NCBI GenBank assembly: GCA_021432635.1
Contig: MU270125.1
Location: 81,770-145,769, forward strand
DNA: 64,000 nt
Source of the DNA: Thozetella sp. PMI_491
Taxonomy: Eukaryota > Ascomycota > Sordariomycetes > Chaetosphaeriales > Chaetosphaeriaceae
Reading direction: 5' to 3'
Each line of letters begins with the position of its first letter. The stretch's first letter is position 1. Positions 43,982-56,405 of this stretch are shown in pieces. The position numbers were made by a program, and so were the translations under genes. Below the pieces are notes generated by a model, which had not been told where the DNA came from, ran no database searches, and was given only the letters and a program-made list of their open reading frames with translations.

Positions 43982-45515
43982 CGCAATGAGTACTGCTTGG
44001 TCAGTGCTACACTATGCCCGTCACCCGTCCATCGCTCCAGTCGAACCACAGCCTGGGTTAGACTGGGCAAATCCTTACTCTGTTCTATTACGGTTCGCGC
44101 TGGCAACTAGCTGCGCAAAATAAAGAAGGGAAAGGAAAATCTGGTTCGGAGGTGAAGAAATTTCCTAGTCACTCCTCCAATCCCGTCTGCGCAAAGGTCC
44201 ATCCCGAAGGAGGGGGGAGGCGCTTCGACTCCCACCTGGCGCTACTCTCCTCGCCGCCAAAGCAGTGCGTTCGACGATAAGCAGGTCAGGAAAGGGAACC
44301 CTATCAGAGCACTGGGTGGTTCGGCTGTTTGCGAACGTCAGCCTACTTTATCGCTCTCGGTTTTCGTCCACGCGTGCAGGTCCTCGGTCCTGGACGAGGT
44401 GGTACAGTACCTCTGGCGACGATTGCAACCCAGGGCCGAATACGTCCCGCTAGACCTTTGGCTAGCCGTCCCCAAGAGAGGGCAGTACTTCCGGCTCCTC
44501 GTGCAATACAAGCGAGTGCATGTAGTCGGAGGCGACTCTCGGCTGGCCTGCATGTGCAAGAGACGTACATGCAGCCCGGTCCTGGTGCTGAAACAGAAAC
44601 CCCCAACTAAAAGCCCCCCTAGGTGCTGAGCATGGAAGCACTTGTCTGTTGGTGACCGCCCACGCACCCTCCTCACAGCCATACCGTACCGCTCCCTGTT
44701 TTTCTCCAACGACCTTCCTTCTCCGCGTTCCTCTGTAAGGCAAGGTCCGGCCTTTGCTGGGCACACTATTAATATGTTTCTTCAGGTACTGCTATACTCC
44801 AGACTGGGTGTGCCTGGCCTGGCAGCCTCACCCCTGTTTTCCTGCCTCGCAATAGCTTGTTCTTAAGAGACCGACCGGGCAGGTCTTAAGACACACACGG
44901 CATTGATCAACGCATGGCCTGAGCAGGACCTTAGCTGCTTGAGATCCTGCATTGCCCTGCACACCTACCTCACTCTATTTCAAGCTTACTTGGGGGACTT
45001 ATCAGCAATCGGGCCATAGCTCTCTGCACCGCGCACGCGTGCACACACACAAACCACGCAAGCCCGCCATACATTCCCATCAGCTCGACAAGGCACAGGC
45101 CAGGACCAAGCCAAGCTTCTCCACACCAGCCTCTTTACTATCGTGTGCCGTCTGGGGCGCCCGACGTCCCTTTCCAAATCTGTGCCGTGTCCTCCACACT
45201 CTCGTCGCTTGCCAGTCTCCAACTCGTTCCTGCGGTCCATTAGATATATAATCCTGCAGTCCCCCATTCTCCATCTTCTTGGTCTCGGCCGGACCCCCAT
45301 CGCCACCTCATCTCCCCCCCCCCCTCCCCATATAACTCTCTAGCTTTACCCGTGCCTACCCTCCCTGGTGACCCTCAACTGGGCTCCTCGTTCCCCACGC
45401 AGATCTAGTCGAGGTTGTTGGCACCCCCCTCTTCCACATATAACGTCTGCCGTCCCTTCCCCAGATTCTTTTGTCCCACAAACCGCCTGCCCGGTCTCAC
45501 CCACCGCCTACCACA

Positions 45516-45523
45516 TATATAAA
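45516..45523 (+). promoter_or_regulatory. Possible TATA element of the Zn2Cys6 regulator
   Basis: TATATAAA about 135 nt before the ATG at 45656, just upstream of a CA microsatellite (about 45523-45540). A second TATATAA-like site is near 45243. Assignment is by position only. Confidence 0.35.
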
Positions 45524-45655
45524 CACACACACACACCCACACTCACGCCCACGCGCACACACCACACACCATTTAGAACTATCCACGACTGCTGGCCCCC
45601 CCAAGGGAAGACCAACCTTAATCACTGCCATAAACCAGCTTGTCAGCTGCGCATC

Positions 45656-48089
45656 ATGGCTCCCTCCATCCCAGTTCCCACCCAAGGTGGCATGTTCCAC
45701 ACCTGTAAGTAGCATACTGACTGCATTGGGAGATACTCCGGGCTGACAGATTTAGTCCAAGGGGTCACCCCAAGGAAAGCTTCTACCGATTCCAACGACA
45801 GCACCAAGACCACCGGCACTAGCACCGCCAAGAGAATCACAACTCCGCATGCATGTGCCGAGTGCAAGAGGCGCAAGATGTGCGCTTACCCAGAAACATT
45901 CCTCCAAAACTAGGGCCAGAGACTAATATGAGTGGAATTGCAGACGATGCGACGGCCAGCAGCCATGCGGGCAATGCTTGTCGAGTCGGGCTCCAAAGAG
46001 GTGCTTCTATGACAAGCACCGCCAACGAGTGATCCCGTCTCGCAAGACCCTCGAGGCCCTCTCTCAGTCTCTTGAGGAGTGCCGGTCAATCCTGAAGCGC
46101 CTCTTTCCCTCCCAAGATGTCCAAGCTCTACTCCCTCTCTCACGGCAGGAGCTCCTCAATCTTCTCGAACGGCCTGGCACAGCCACTAGTGCAGCCGGGC
46201 TTCCATCGCCTCCCTTGAACACGTCACCAATGTCCGACCTGGAGTCGCCAATGATGCCAAATTTGAAGCAGGAGAACTTGCTAGAGCAAATCCCATCTAG
46301 GGACACCGAGTGGGACGAGGAACGGCGCGGGCGCGACCCAATTCCGGCCGAAGCCGACGACGTGAATGCTTTGTCCCTCTCTGTCGACCGACAAGCATCA
46401 TACCTTGGCGCCTCCTCCATAAAGGCTGCCTTGATGGTCATGCTTAAGGTTCAGCCTGGTTTGAGGAACTCACTCGCCGCACCCTTAAACAACGTCGAGA
46501 TGGCGCACAACTACCCCGTCATCAAGCAGAAGACGACAGCGCCTAAGGAGCCGCAGCGCATCCCGTGGTCGTGGAAGGGCCAGACGCTCATCGATGCTTA
46601 CTTCAAGCGCATCCACGTCTTCATTCCCATGCTTGACGAGACCACATTCAAGGCTGATTACCTTGAGGGCCAGCGGTCTGATACACCATGGCTTGCTCTC
46701 CTCAACATGGTCTTCGCCATGGGGAACATTGTTGCCTCCAAGTCTGACGATGGTGGTCACATCAACTACTACAACCGTGCCATGGAGCACCTCACCATGG
46801 ATTCCTTCGGAAGCAGCCATATCGAGATCGTCCAGGCCCTCGCCATCATGGGTGGCTACTATCTCCACTACATTAATCGGCCGAACATGGCTAATGCCGT
46901 CATCGGTGCCGCCATCCGGATGGCCTCCGCCCTTGGCCTCCACCGCGAGAGCCTAACGCAGAGCGCTGGTGATATCGCCGCCGCCGAAAGCCGCCGCCGC
47001 ACTTGGTGGAGCCTCTTTTGCCTCGATACCTGGGCCACCACCACTATGAGTCGCCCGTCCTTCGGCCGCTGGGGCCCGGCTATCAACATCCGTCCTCCTG
47101 AGTTCGGCATCAACAGCGGCCGTGATTCTACCCAGCACGCTGGCATCCTGCCGCTGATCGAGAACATCAAGTTCTGCAAGATCGCGACCCAGATTCAAGA
47201 TGTCCTCGCCATTTCCCCTCTCCTCAGCACCGAGGATCGGTGCAACCTGGACGGCCAGCTGGTAGCCTGGTACTCTAACCTACCGTGGCTGCTGTGCACC
47301 ACCGACCCCTGCGCCGAGCCGCTCTACATGGCTCGTTGCATCATGAAATGGCGCTACCAGAACCTGCGCATGCTACTTCACCGGCCCGTACTCCTCTCTC
47401 TTGCGTCATCGGGCCTCAATCCTCACACCCAGGCAGCCGAGTCTGATCTCGCCGCCATCGAGACCTGCCGCGAGCTGGCGGCTCAGACCATTGAGGACAT
47501 TGCGCGCGAGTGGACCCGCAACCAGATGAGCGGGTGGAACGCCGTGTGGTTCCTCTACCAAGCGGCCATGGTGCCGCTCGTCAGCGTATTCTGGCAATGG
47601 GGCAGCAGCCGGGTGCCTGAGTGGCTCAAGCAGATTGAGACTATCCTAGAGCTTCTTGAAGCTATGGAGGAGTGGTCGCTGGCTGCACGACGCAGCCGGG
47701 AGGTCGTCTGGCGTATGTACGAGGCCAGCCGCGCCATCCAGGCCCAGGCAGCGCACCACCGATCCGAGAGCCCTGCCAGCCACCCCAGCATTCACATTAA
47801 CCCCGGTGCGGCAGACAGCATGCTGCTGCCCGAGGGAGACATTCACATGAGCCCCATTGGGCTCGAGCCGGTCGAGGGCATGGGCATGATGAACATGCTC
47901 GATCAGCACGGGCTGTGGGACCTGGACGGCATGTTCTGGGGCCACTCAGATGACGGTTCTGACTTTGCAGGCACTCCGTTTACAGGCCCTGCCGGCCCGG
48001 CTGGAATTCCCGCCGGTGTACATGACGGTATGATGCACTTCGGCATCATGAACCCTGCCGCTTTAGAGAGCTTTGGTTACGTACACTAA
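45656..48089 (+). CDS. Zn2Cys6 transcription factor with fungal_trans domain
   Basis: Fungal-specific regulator with an N-terminal zinc binuclear cluster. Exons are 45656-45704, 45756-45879 and 45944-48089, giving about 772 residues. The cluster is C50-x2-C53-x6-C60-x5-C66-x2-C69-x8-C78 (ACAECKRRK, then IRCDGQQPCGQC). It is followed by a basic linker and a conserved-looking helix PSRKTLEALSQSLEECRSIL. The second intron falls inside the cluster, in codon 58. The middle homology (fungal_trans) region spans roughly 265-470, including IDAYFKRIHVFIPMLDETTF, MASALGLHRES and RRRTWWSLFCLD. The C terminus is Gly/Met/Pro-rich. The first intron's acceptor could be TTTAG (used here) or an upstream CAG adding two residues. 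I cannot name the orthologue or its targets. It stands alone between gene-poor stretches of 7.2 and 7.6 kb. Confidence 0.9.
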
Positions 48090-50960
48090 GCACTCATTCT
48101 ACCACGCTTTGCACGAATTTACGCTTACCACGAAAAAACCAACTACGGTTATTTTTTATTTTATTTTTCCCTCGGCGTTTTGGATAAGAGTTATTGAGGC
48201 CATGGTACTTTCGTTTCTTGCACACACTTTTGCTCATGGCGTTATTCCGAGATCTTTTTTTCTTCCTTTACACACGGACGTTCATGATGATGGGGGTGGG
48301 GTATAAACAACTGGACGCTATAGGCTATGTTTCAGCACATCACAAAAAGTTCACTTTCCCACGACCGAGGGGGAGAAAAGTGTGGGGTACAGGGAACCAG
48401 GAGTTGGGAAGAGTGAGGAGTTGGCTGCACGAGGAGCGGGCGAGAGGGAAGAGAGGAGTGCGTGCTGAGGACATGGGACGGGATGAGTCTTGGCACGCAT
48501 CCGAGCCACCCCTGATGACATGAGATATCCAATGATGAATGTGTAGCACGGCTTCTGTTTCTTGTTCTACATAACCCCCCCACTTCGTTTCTCTGGTTGT
48601 GCTTGTTCGGGTCGGTGGATATACCAGGGAGGAACATATGGAAGCAGCCGGAGGGGAGAATACCTTTGCTATTCTTACATCTATTTTCAAGGCCAGGCTC
48701 GTGGTGGTGGAGGTAGGAGCAGAGGATTGGCTGGCTACGGGATGGAGGAAAGGAATGGCACGTCAAGAATATCCGAAATGAGTGTTCCTTGGGCTGCCCT
48801 CTTGCAACCCCTCTCTGCATAATCTAGTTCGATGTACATAGTGTCTTTCAGAGACAAGCCGGAGACGCCCACGATGGGGGAGCTCTGGATAATATTGATG
48901 CCTACCTTGCACCAAAAAGACACACTGAGGCAGCAGCTGGCACATCGTCGTGCGTGCAGGCAATGGTACGTGTGATGGCGGGCACCAGCATGCAGAGGTC
49001 GGCCCTGGCAGATCGCACCAACCGCCATTCACGCCTATATGAAGCAGATGCCGTTCTCCGCAGTTCCACGCATGCTTCCATGTTTTGCACGCCTGTGGAG
49101 TGTTACACATCGGCATCGTCGGCCACGGCCTTGAACAAGGAACACCCCTGAAAGCCCGGGTGAGGGAAACGAGAAGAACGAGACATGCTGACTTAGCCTG
49201 GCAAGTTTGGACACTGCGGCACGCTGAAATTCTGGCAGCGGATCCCGAGAAGCACAGTGGACTGCCGCTCCGCACAGAGCACGGGATGCCCCTTACAGAT
49301 CGGCTCCGCTTGCGCAACTGCCCTGTCATGTCCATGTTATGCCAGTCCAACCGGATACCTGCATGCCTTGCTGAGACGTCGGTGAGCAAGTCACGCTGTC
49401 CGTGCTTCGTTGACGAAGAGCCGAAGCAAGCAGTGTGCTCCGGTCAGGAGCTCTTTGCATAACGTGCTTAGGCATAACTTAGGAATGGTGCCCCCTAGTA
49501 GGGTCCGGCAAGTAGGGTGAGGACGGAGGGGCGCAACTCGATGTCGCGCCTCTACCTTGTCCTCATCCCGTGCTCTACATGGCCCCGCGGAACTCCAACG
49601 GATGGCCACATTGTCACTAGGAGGGGGCAGGGACGTCGCGCCGATGAGGAGAATGTGCAATTTGGAATGCCACACCCTCCTTTCCAGTAGCTCTGCTGTG
49701 GCCAAATGTGAGATGTGATAGGACGGGAAGGAGGCTGGAGGGCAGGGACTCCATCAACGGCACATGGCGATGCCAGCCGTTCGTCCAGGGGTCAGGGGTC
49801 TCGTGAGTGCCGAGCCTTGATGTGCGATCGCTCGAGGGAGATCTCTGAGGGGATGACAGGCTCAGTACCCATGTGCAGTGGCACTTGATGGATATCACGG
49901 TCACGGGAAGTGGCAGAGATTTGGGGATCGACATTAAAAGATTTTTTTCTCCTCTCCCTTCCGTCATAAGACCCCTAGATAGGCGACATAGGGGGGAGTA
50001 GGCGACGGGAAGAGAGCCAACATACAATATTTGACGCCAACGCCAAGACGAACCAACGGGCGAAGGCGATGACGACGATCTCTCATTTGGGGAAAGAGAA
50101 ACGGCGCCACTCAGAAGAAACCGTCCATATCCGTGCAATGGATTTCCCGAAACATTCGGCGAGGAGCAGCAGAGAGCAAGCGAGACGCAGGCGAGAAACA
50201 TTCGTGTCCAGGCGAAGGAAAGCGAGGGCGGGCGGGATCAGCTCCAAGGGGCGGGCGATCAAAGCACGCAGGTCTGTGTCCTGCGCGGCTTCGGTGCGGT
50301 TTTTTTTTCCTTCTCCCATCCAACCTGACGGTCGTTTCCCCAGCCGTGTCTACCTGCGTGCCAGCCGTGAGGCCGAAAATAAAGAAAAAAATATGCGTGT
50401 CGAGCCGCGCTTCCATGTTTTGCTGATGTCGATGTCGCGGCGGGATGGGACGAAGTTGGAGTAAGCGGAGCGCAGAACGGTGGGGAGGACGTTTTGCAGG
50501 TGGAGAAACGGCGGTATTCAAGCTGTCACAATTGGCTGGGTGAAGTTTGACGCAATCTGGAGCCACGGGCCGGGACGACACCACGAACGCGGGGGTAGCT
50601 GTACTTGAGGACCGGGGTGGAAGACACATGGCGTTCCCGGCTGAGGCGTGCGGGCCCAAGTAGCCGATACTTATCCACAGACCACAGGTTGTCAAGACCG
50701 AACTTTTGGGGTGCGGGGTACCCCGATAAGGGTCCACAATGATCTGGGGAAGAACGGCTCTAAGCGCCTACTAGCAACAGCAGAGGACGGGGAAGGGCGT
50801 GGCCGAGACAGGGAGCCAACATGCCAACACGGGACCTGGGTAGGTATGTATTTGCTCAAGCCGAGTCGACCGCCGGGCACCTCCCCGCTTCCGCTCCCCG
50901 GGGATAAGTACCCGAAAGTCGAGTAGGGTGGAAGTGCTGGAAGGAGGACGACCTGTGGAC

Positions 50961-51000
50961 GACCTGGGACAAGCTGGGACAAGCGGGGACAAGCTGGGAC
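50961..51000. repeat. Decamer tandem repeat x4
   Basis: Four units close to AAGCTGGGAC (GACCTGGGAC, AAGCTGGGAC, AAGCGGGGAC, AAGCTGGGAC); a fifth, degraded unit follows. Confidence 0.8.
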
Positions 51001-51340
51001 GAGCTAAGGATGAGCGGGCATTTCTCCGGCTGCCAGGCAATTGATTTGATGCCCTCCTCCTACCTACCTTTAGACGCCGAACACTGGCAGTCGCCCATCC
51101 ACGTATGCCGTGCAAGTCGTCGACAGAGTGTGACGCGCCAGACGCAATTTCCTGCAGGCTGCCGATGCGGGGTAAACGCCAGCAACGAAGCGTTCGTCCC
51201 GCAGCCGGTACGGTAGCAGCGGCGGTGGGCTGGACTTGCCCTTTCCTGCGCGACAGTGTTTCACCCACCGGTTGAGCCTGCCTTGCCTACCCTAAGGGCG
51301 TGGCTCTTAGTTCAGGACTGAGGTTACTTCGACATGGCAA

Positions 51341-51367
51341 GCTAGCATGGCTAGCATCGCTAGCATC
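51341..51367. repeat. 9-bp tandem repeat x3
   Basis: GCTAGCATG followed by two copies of GCTAGCATC. Confidence 0.8.
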
Positions 51368-54300
51368 GCCCGGAGCCATCCTAACCATACTTGCCCAGCA
51401 GCAGCGCTGTGCAGCCGGCCGGCACACCACGGATTGGCCTGAGTCTATGACGGGGCGAAGCCAGGTCCATGCAGACCGATGTAAGGGCGGCACAGCGTGG
51501 TGAGCAGAGACAGACCAGCGCAAGAGAAAAAAAAAAAATTCTGCTACTTCTCCCCCTCTCTCTCCGACGTCCATGCCCAGAGCGCCGACGCGCAATAGGA
51601 CGACGCATTGCCCTCACCTGCAGCGAAAGACGGCAGAGCCCGGCCAAGGCACACATTCTCGCGATTCCCCCCCCTTCCTCCCCCCTCTGGCCTCGATTCC
51701 CCCCACTTAGGCCTGGAAACCGTCTATCCCGGTCGCACGGCGGCTGCACGTTCCTGTCCTCCGTCGCCCGGTTTCCCTTCTGCCTGCCTGCCAGCTGGCT
51801 CCCACCCACCGCCCGTCTCGCCGTGTCTCCCCTCGTCACGGCGGGGCCCCGGGAGAGGAAGCAAGGGGCGGGGAGGCACTGCCACTGGCTCGCCCCGGGC
51901 TCCCGTCAGTCCGAAACGGCCAAGACCCAGACAGCCAGACCCTGGCGTACATCATCGGCAGATATGCAGCATGTACTTGCGTATAGCACCTGTATTAAAC
52001 GCTACCCACCCCCATCTCTCCCCCCCAAGAGAAGGGGACAAGGTTCCTACCCCAGATTTTCCCTATGAACTCTCTCACTGGAGTTTGCGGGGGGGAGGTA
52101 AACGAGCGAGTGGGAGAGAAGAGGGCAAGGCAGGAGGAAAGTCCTTGCGACACACATTGCGACCACACTACCAAACTTTGGCTGTTGTTGGTACCCGGAG
52201 GGGGGCAGGGACACAAGCGCGTCATGCGAGCTGATGGATGGCTAGCCCATGTCCTTGCTGTTTTCGTCGCGATCAACACGCGCTACGGCGGGCACAACCG
52301 TGGTTCTCTGATCTTTGGGCTCCCCGACGGAGATCGGACGTGGAAAACTGTGTGGACGGAGGTAGACCCATGGTAGCAAGGGTTGCGAGCTGGCATCGTG
52401 CTGTACCCTCGCAGAGCGCCGACAAGTGCCCCCCCCTACAGGAGAGGGCCTGAGAGGAAACCACCCAGCTCATCCACTGGTTGCCGGCGAGCACGCTGGG
52501 CTGGACCGCTGCCGGTTTTATCCAGATCATTCCGGATGAGCGAGCATAGTGGATTTTCTCCGACTCGCCCCAGGGGCCCTCCCCGCCAGCCACTGGAATC
52601 CCGGATGTAACGATCCACCTCCTCTAGCCCTAGCCCACCCCCAAGCAATCTGGAAGTCTAGGTGGCCAAGCAAGGCCAAGCAAGAGATCGTAGAGGCTTA
52701 TTCCAGGGCCAAGTCTCTCGTTCCTCCGTTTGTGGGGGAGACACGAGGGTGAAGGAGGCCAGGGCGGCCAGAAGGTAGGTAGGCAGGACGCGGGGCCGGA
52801 GGATTGCGCCTGGCATGGATGCCATGCTTGGTCGATTCGCGAAAGGCGAACACACAGACGTCTAGATTCATGGTTCTCTCGCCAGAGCGCGACGCAATAT
52901 TTTCTACTAGTGAGGCCCAACGCAGCCGACTTGGCGCCCTGCTGTTGGGGGGCATGCCTGCGCGCTGTCCCTCCCTTCTCAGCGTCCTCACTCCCAGGGT
53001 TGCTATTCTAGGACGGCAGACATGGTGCACTAGTCACCTTGCATGCAGCCTCTCTACCCCGCTTTCCCTATTTGTCGCCCGTAGACCGTCTGCTCTATGG
53101 CAGTTGGGGGATGATGGCACAGTCGCGTTATCACCCCCCCACCGTAGAGCCCTTATCACACGAGGGGACAAAAGGCGCCCCCAGGCAGGGGCTGAGGAAG
53201 TGCTGACGACTCGCAGGGGCGTCGTGCTACGGCCCACAACACCGTCCATGGGCCAGGTAAAATAAGCCGCTTTGCTCAGTCTGCCCTCCCCCAACCAGCG
53301 GGCGCCTGTCCTCCCACCCTTCCAGACTCCTGCCGCCAGGAGTGGCCTGCACGACATGCCAACGCACGCCTCTTCTTGCCTCTCATAGGGCCTCTCCCAC
53401 CGGGGCTGTCCTGACCCGAGCACGGACGCAGCTGGGTGGCCTTCGGCGCTTCTACGGCTTGGGGGTGGCATATCAAGCCTGGCGAGCTGCCGCTTCCCGC
53501 CACCGCGGTAGCTGATCCCTCTTGCTGTCGTCGTCTGTGTCGTTCGCTAGCCTTCTCTATCTTCTATGGCTCATGATAGGCCAGCGGGTCGAAACGTGTT
53601 TCAGGTCTGCACTCGTTGGGGGGGGTTTTTTCTCTATATGTGTCGAGAGGGGCTGTATATGAGAACAGACCGGGCGGAGGCGGGCGGAGGCGGACGGGAA
53701 CGACGATGATCTCCCACCCTCGTGCCTCCTCTCCAGGCTCGCAGCGCACTAGCTTCCGGAGAGGAGACCAGTCGGCACCGAGCCCCACCGCCGCCACCCG
53801 GGGAGCGCGCGCAAGGGATGGCGGCCGGTGTGCTTCTGGAACCTTGGGTCGACGTCCGTGCAACACGGCTCGGGGACTGGGGGGGCTGGTGACGAGAAAG
53901 TGCGAGGGCCCTCGCGCGCACTTGTTCATGCTCTCTGCTCAAGCAGCGCTGAGCGCGGCGCACCCGTCCGCTTTCCTCGAGACCCTGTCCCGGGCTCCGG
54001 GGCTGTTTCCAAGGCGCGGAGGCGCAAAAGGGACCACGGGCTCCACGAACCCTCCAAAGATTCTGACGGCCCAGACCGGGACGGCGCTCCGAGTTTGAGA
54101 AAAGCCCCGGAGCTTTCTCCTGCCCACGGGGCCGTACGCCAACCTGAAACACCGGAATCTGACAACAACACCCTTGAGAGGCCTGAGATTCGGTACCCTA
54201 GGCTCCAATAGGCCGGGTCTTCGCAAGCCAGCCAAGCTTGCTTACTTCAGCTTGGGTAAGCCGCGGCTCGGCCGCTCGCGACAACATGTGAAGCCATGTT

Positions 54301-55730
54301 TGTCACACATGCACGCCAGATCCTCCTTAGCAAACAAAGGTTTCCTCGGAGAGAGGGAAGTGGCTTAGAACTTTTCTGGGATCGGCGACGACTTCCGGTG
54401 GCGTCATGAACTGTTAAGGGTTCAAGGGTTGGGGAGGGTTCTTGTATGCCTCAGGGCTGCAGTTGGTCGCGGACGATAGCATTCCTTGATTATAGATCGC
54501 CGATGTTGGCGAAGTCATTGCCAATTATAGAAGTTGGTTGGGGTATTACGGCAGGCTGGTCGCGTCTTGAACGGCGCAAGCTTGGAGATCGGAGGCAGGC
54601 ATCCTGCTTGGGCGCTCATCACAGTCCATATCCCTGTTGGCACTAGGTAAAGACGTTCCCTTTCTTTCAAGAGATGGCCTTCAAACGGAGAAAACTCCAA
54701 TATAGTTCCCCATGGCGTTATCGAGTGACGGGGTAGGAGCGCGATACCGAGCTGCCGCCCATGTAGCACAGTTTCCGATAGCGTTGGTCCAGCGCGAACG
54801 GCGCTCTGTTCGTGGCGAACAATGCCCAGCAACGGGCACGATTCAGTAATGCACAGAGTCGTATTTTCGTCGCATTTTATCCTCCCTCTTGCTTGTAGGA
54901 GAACTCGCGGTAGTGGTCCCCAACACAAGCAGCATGATATGCTCTAGGCATTGGGAGTCGGGCAACTCGAGCCAAGCAACAACTACGGTATAGATGTAGA
55001 TAGAGAGGTAGAAAGCATTAACTCTTTTCCCTCAAATATACCTGACGTTCTTTTTCAGTTTCTCATTTTAACTAATTTACTTGACGTGCCTGCCCAAGGA
55101 TTCGAGGTCTGGTGATCCCAAGGGGCAAGTAAATAAATACCCCTGAGTTGCACCACAGCCCTAAGAGCACCTTGTTTCGAAAGCCCCGTAGGCAGGCGGC
55201 ACGATTTAAGCCCTCTACATATTTTATATATTTTCTCTTGTTAAAATTCGGCGCGACATCGAAAGAGGTACGGAGTATTAGCTCATTGGGAAGTGTAGTC
55301 TCGTAGGTGGCATATCCCAGGGGTGCGTACGGAAGACGATCAACTAATCACCGAAAAGAAGGTCTAGAAAGACCTATGGCATATTATTTAAAAAATTCAC
55401 ATCCTCCATGAGGGGAGTTGTATTCCAAATGTATGCCAGCTGTCATGAATCATCCCAGACTGGTCAACAGAGGCCTGAAGTCCAGGTAGCCCTCGTCGAA
55501 ACTACATGATATGCCACGAAACACCACCGGGCTATGCTCGCTAGCTTATTAACTCGGAAAATAAAGAGAAAAAACAACCAAAAAGAGAAAGGCCTCCGAA
55601 CAACTGCCAGCAGTGTTCACCCCCCGCAGGGTTTTGTGGTATATCGCGCCTAACTTCAATTCCAACAGAGCAACTCCATACCTCATACAGCCTAGCCAGT
55701 TTCGATCATGCCTTAAATATCTCGTATGGA

Positions 55731-56405
55731 TTAAGATTTTGGCGCAGCTGGAGGAGTTGAGGATGCGTCTAGGCTGTCCAAACCGCTGTCACCGGTAGGT
55801 CCCCTCCCCAAGCCCCTGGCCTCGGTATTCGCGGAACCCAACCTTCCGGGGCTGGTGTTGTTCTGCGGCGCCGATGCTGGATTGACCTGATTTATAGTAG
55901 ATGAGCGTGAACCCCTGCCGCGCTGCCGCTGATTTATGTTTCTGCCGATGGACGAGTTGTCATCGCCGTGGCTGCGCTTGGCCCTCTTAGCTAGCTTGGT
56001 GCTGGCACTGTCCTCGGCTTCCTCGTTGGATTCCGGAAATGCCCCATGAAAAGTCTGTTTATCTTTCTTGAGTGGTTCTGCCAGCTCTTCGGGTATGCTG
56101 CGTGGGTATTCGTGTAAGTCAAGCGTGGCGTGGGCTTCCTGGGACCAAGATCCCATTGAACGAGTATCGTTATCCAAGTCGCGGTCCTCAATTTCGGATG
56201 GAAATCCCGCACGACCGTCTTCATCCATACCCCTCTCGGTTGCATTCCAACCAGGTTGGAAGCTACATGCAGGCTCGTCAGGGTCGTCTGGTCCCTGGCC
56301 AGCGTTCTGTTCGTAGAAATCCATTAAAGATGAAGTCTCGCCGACCGTGGCTCGGTCAGACTGACACTCCGGTAGCTCCGGCAACAAAAGTAAATGAATG
56401 TCCAT
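55731..56405 (-). CDS. Doubtful acidic hypothetical protein, 224 residues
   Basis: An open frame starting at ATG 56405 (MDIHLLLLPELPECQ). The product is strongly acidic and polar: SSLMDFYEQNAGQGPDDPDE, then ERGMDEDGRAGFPSEIEDRD, then a basic KLAKRAKRSHGDD and a Ser/Asn/Gly-rich C terminus. There is no signal peptide, membrane segment, coiled coil or recognisable domain. It would be largely disordered. The frame continues 27 nt upstream only from a GTG. It is the longest uninterrupted frame in a 14-kb stretch otherwise empty apart from the regulator, and its composition is protein-like rather than simple repeat. It may equally be chance. Confidence 0.35.
   Translation of the reverse strand: MDIHLLLLPELPECQSDRATVGETSSLMDFYEQNAGQGPDDPDEPACSFQPGWNATERGMDEDGRAGFPSEIEDRDLDNDTRSMGSWSQEAHATLDLHEYPRSIPEELAEPLKKDKQTFHGAFPESNEEAEDSASTKLAKRAKRSHGDDNSSIGRNINQRQRGRGSRSSTINQVNPASAPQNNTSPGRLGSANTEARGLGRGPTGDSGLDSLDASSTPPAAPKS

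Larger units (their letters stand above)
38465..45655. other. 7.2-kb gene-poor region upstream of the Zn2Cys6 regulator
   Basis: No protein family is recognisable on either strand. Open frames here are short or low-complexity (Pro/Ser/Arg-rich), often lack an ATG start and lack coherent splice partners. Simple sequences include a CAG/CAA run (43118-43155), a C12 run (43909-43920) and a T-rich TTTTA run (43960-43981). The last 350 nt before the regulator are C/T- and CA-rich, typical of a long fungal leader. The region probably carries regulatory sequence for the transcription factor, possibly with non-coding transcripts. Confidence 0.5.
48090..55730. other. 7.6-kb gene-poor region downstream of the Zn2Cys6 regulator
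   Basis: No recognisable protein on either strand. Long frames near 50.1-50.7, 51.5-52.2 and 53.6-54.2 kb are compositionally biased (Arg/Pro/Ser/Gly) and overlap on several frames at once, as expected of GC-rich non-coding DNA. It contains a 10-bp tandem repeat (50961-51000) and a 9-bp one (51341-51367). From about 54.9 to 55.7 kb the sequence turns AT-rich. Confidence 0.5.

Noticed and set aside
43396-43989. 197-codon frame ending in a Pro-rich region
   Set aside because: Runs through the poly-C and TTTTA tracts; its composition reflects simple sequence.
50111-50737. 208-codon minus-strand frame
   Set aside because: Pro/Arg/Ser-rich, no family resemblance, and overlapped by frames on the other strand.
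51469-52234. Two overlapping frames of about 200 codons
   Set aside because: Both are low-complexity Pro/Ser/Arg frames in C-rich DNA; neither shows domain or splice logic.
53616-54211. Several 120-170-codon frames on both strands
   Set aside because: Mutually overlapping in four or more frames, the usual sign of GC-rich non-coding DNA.
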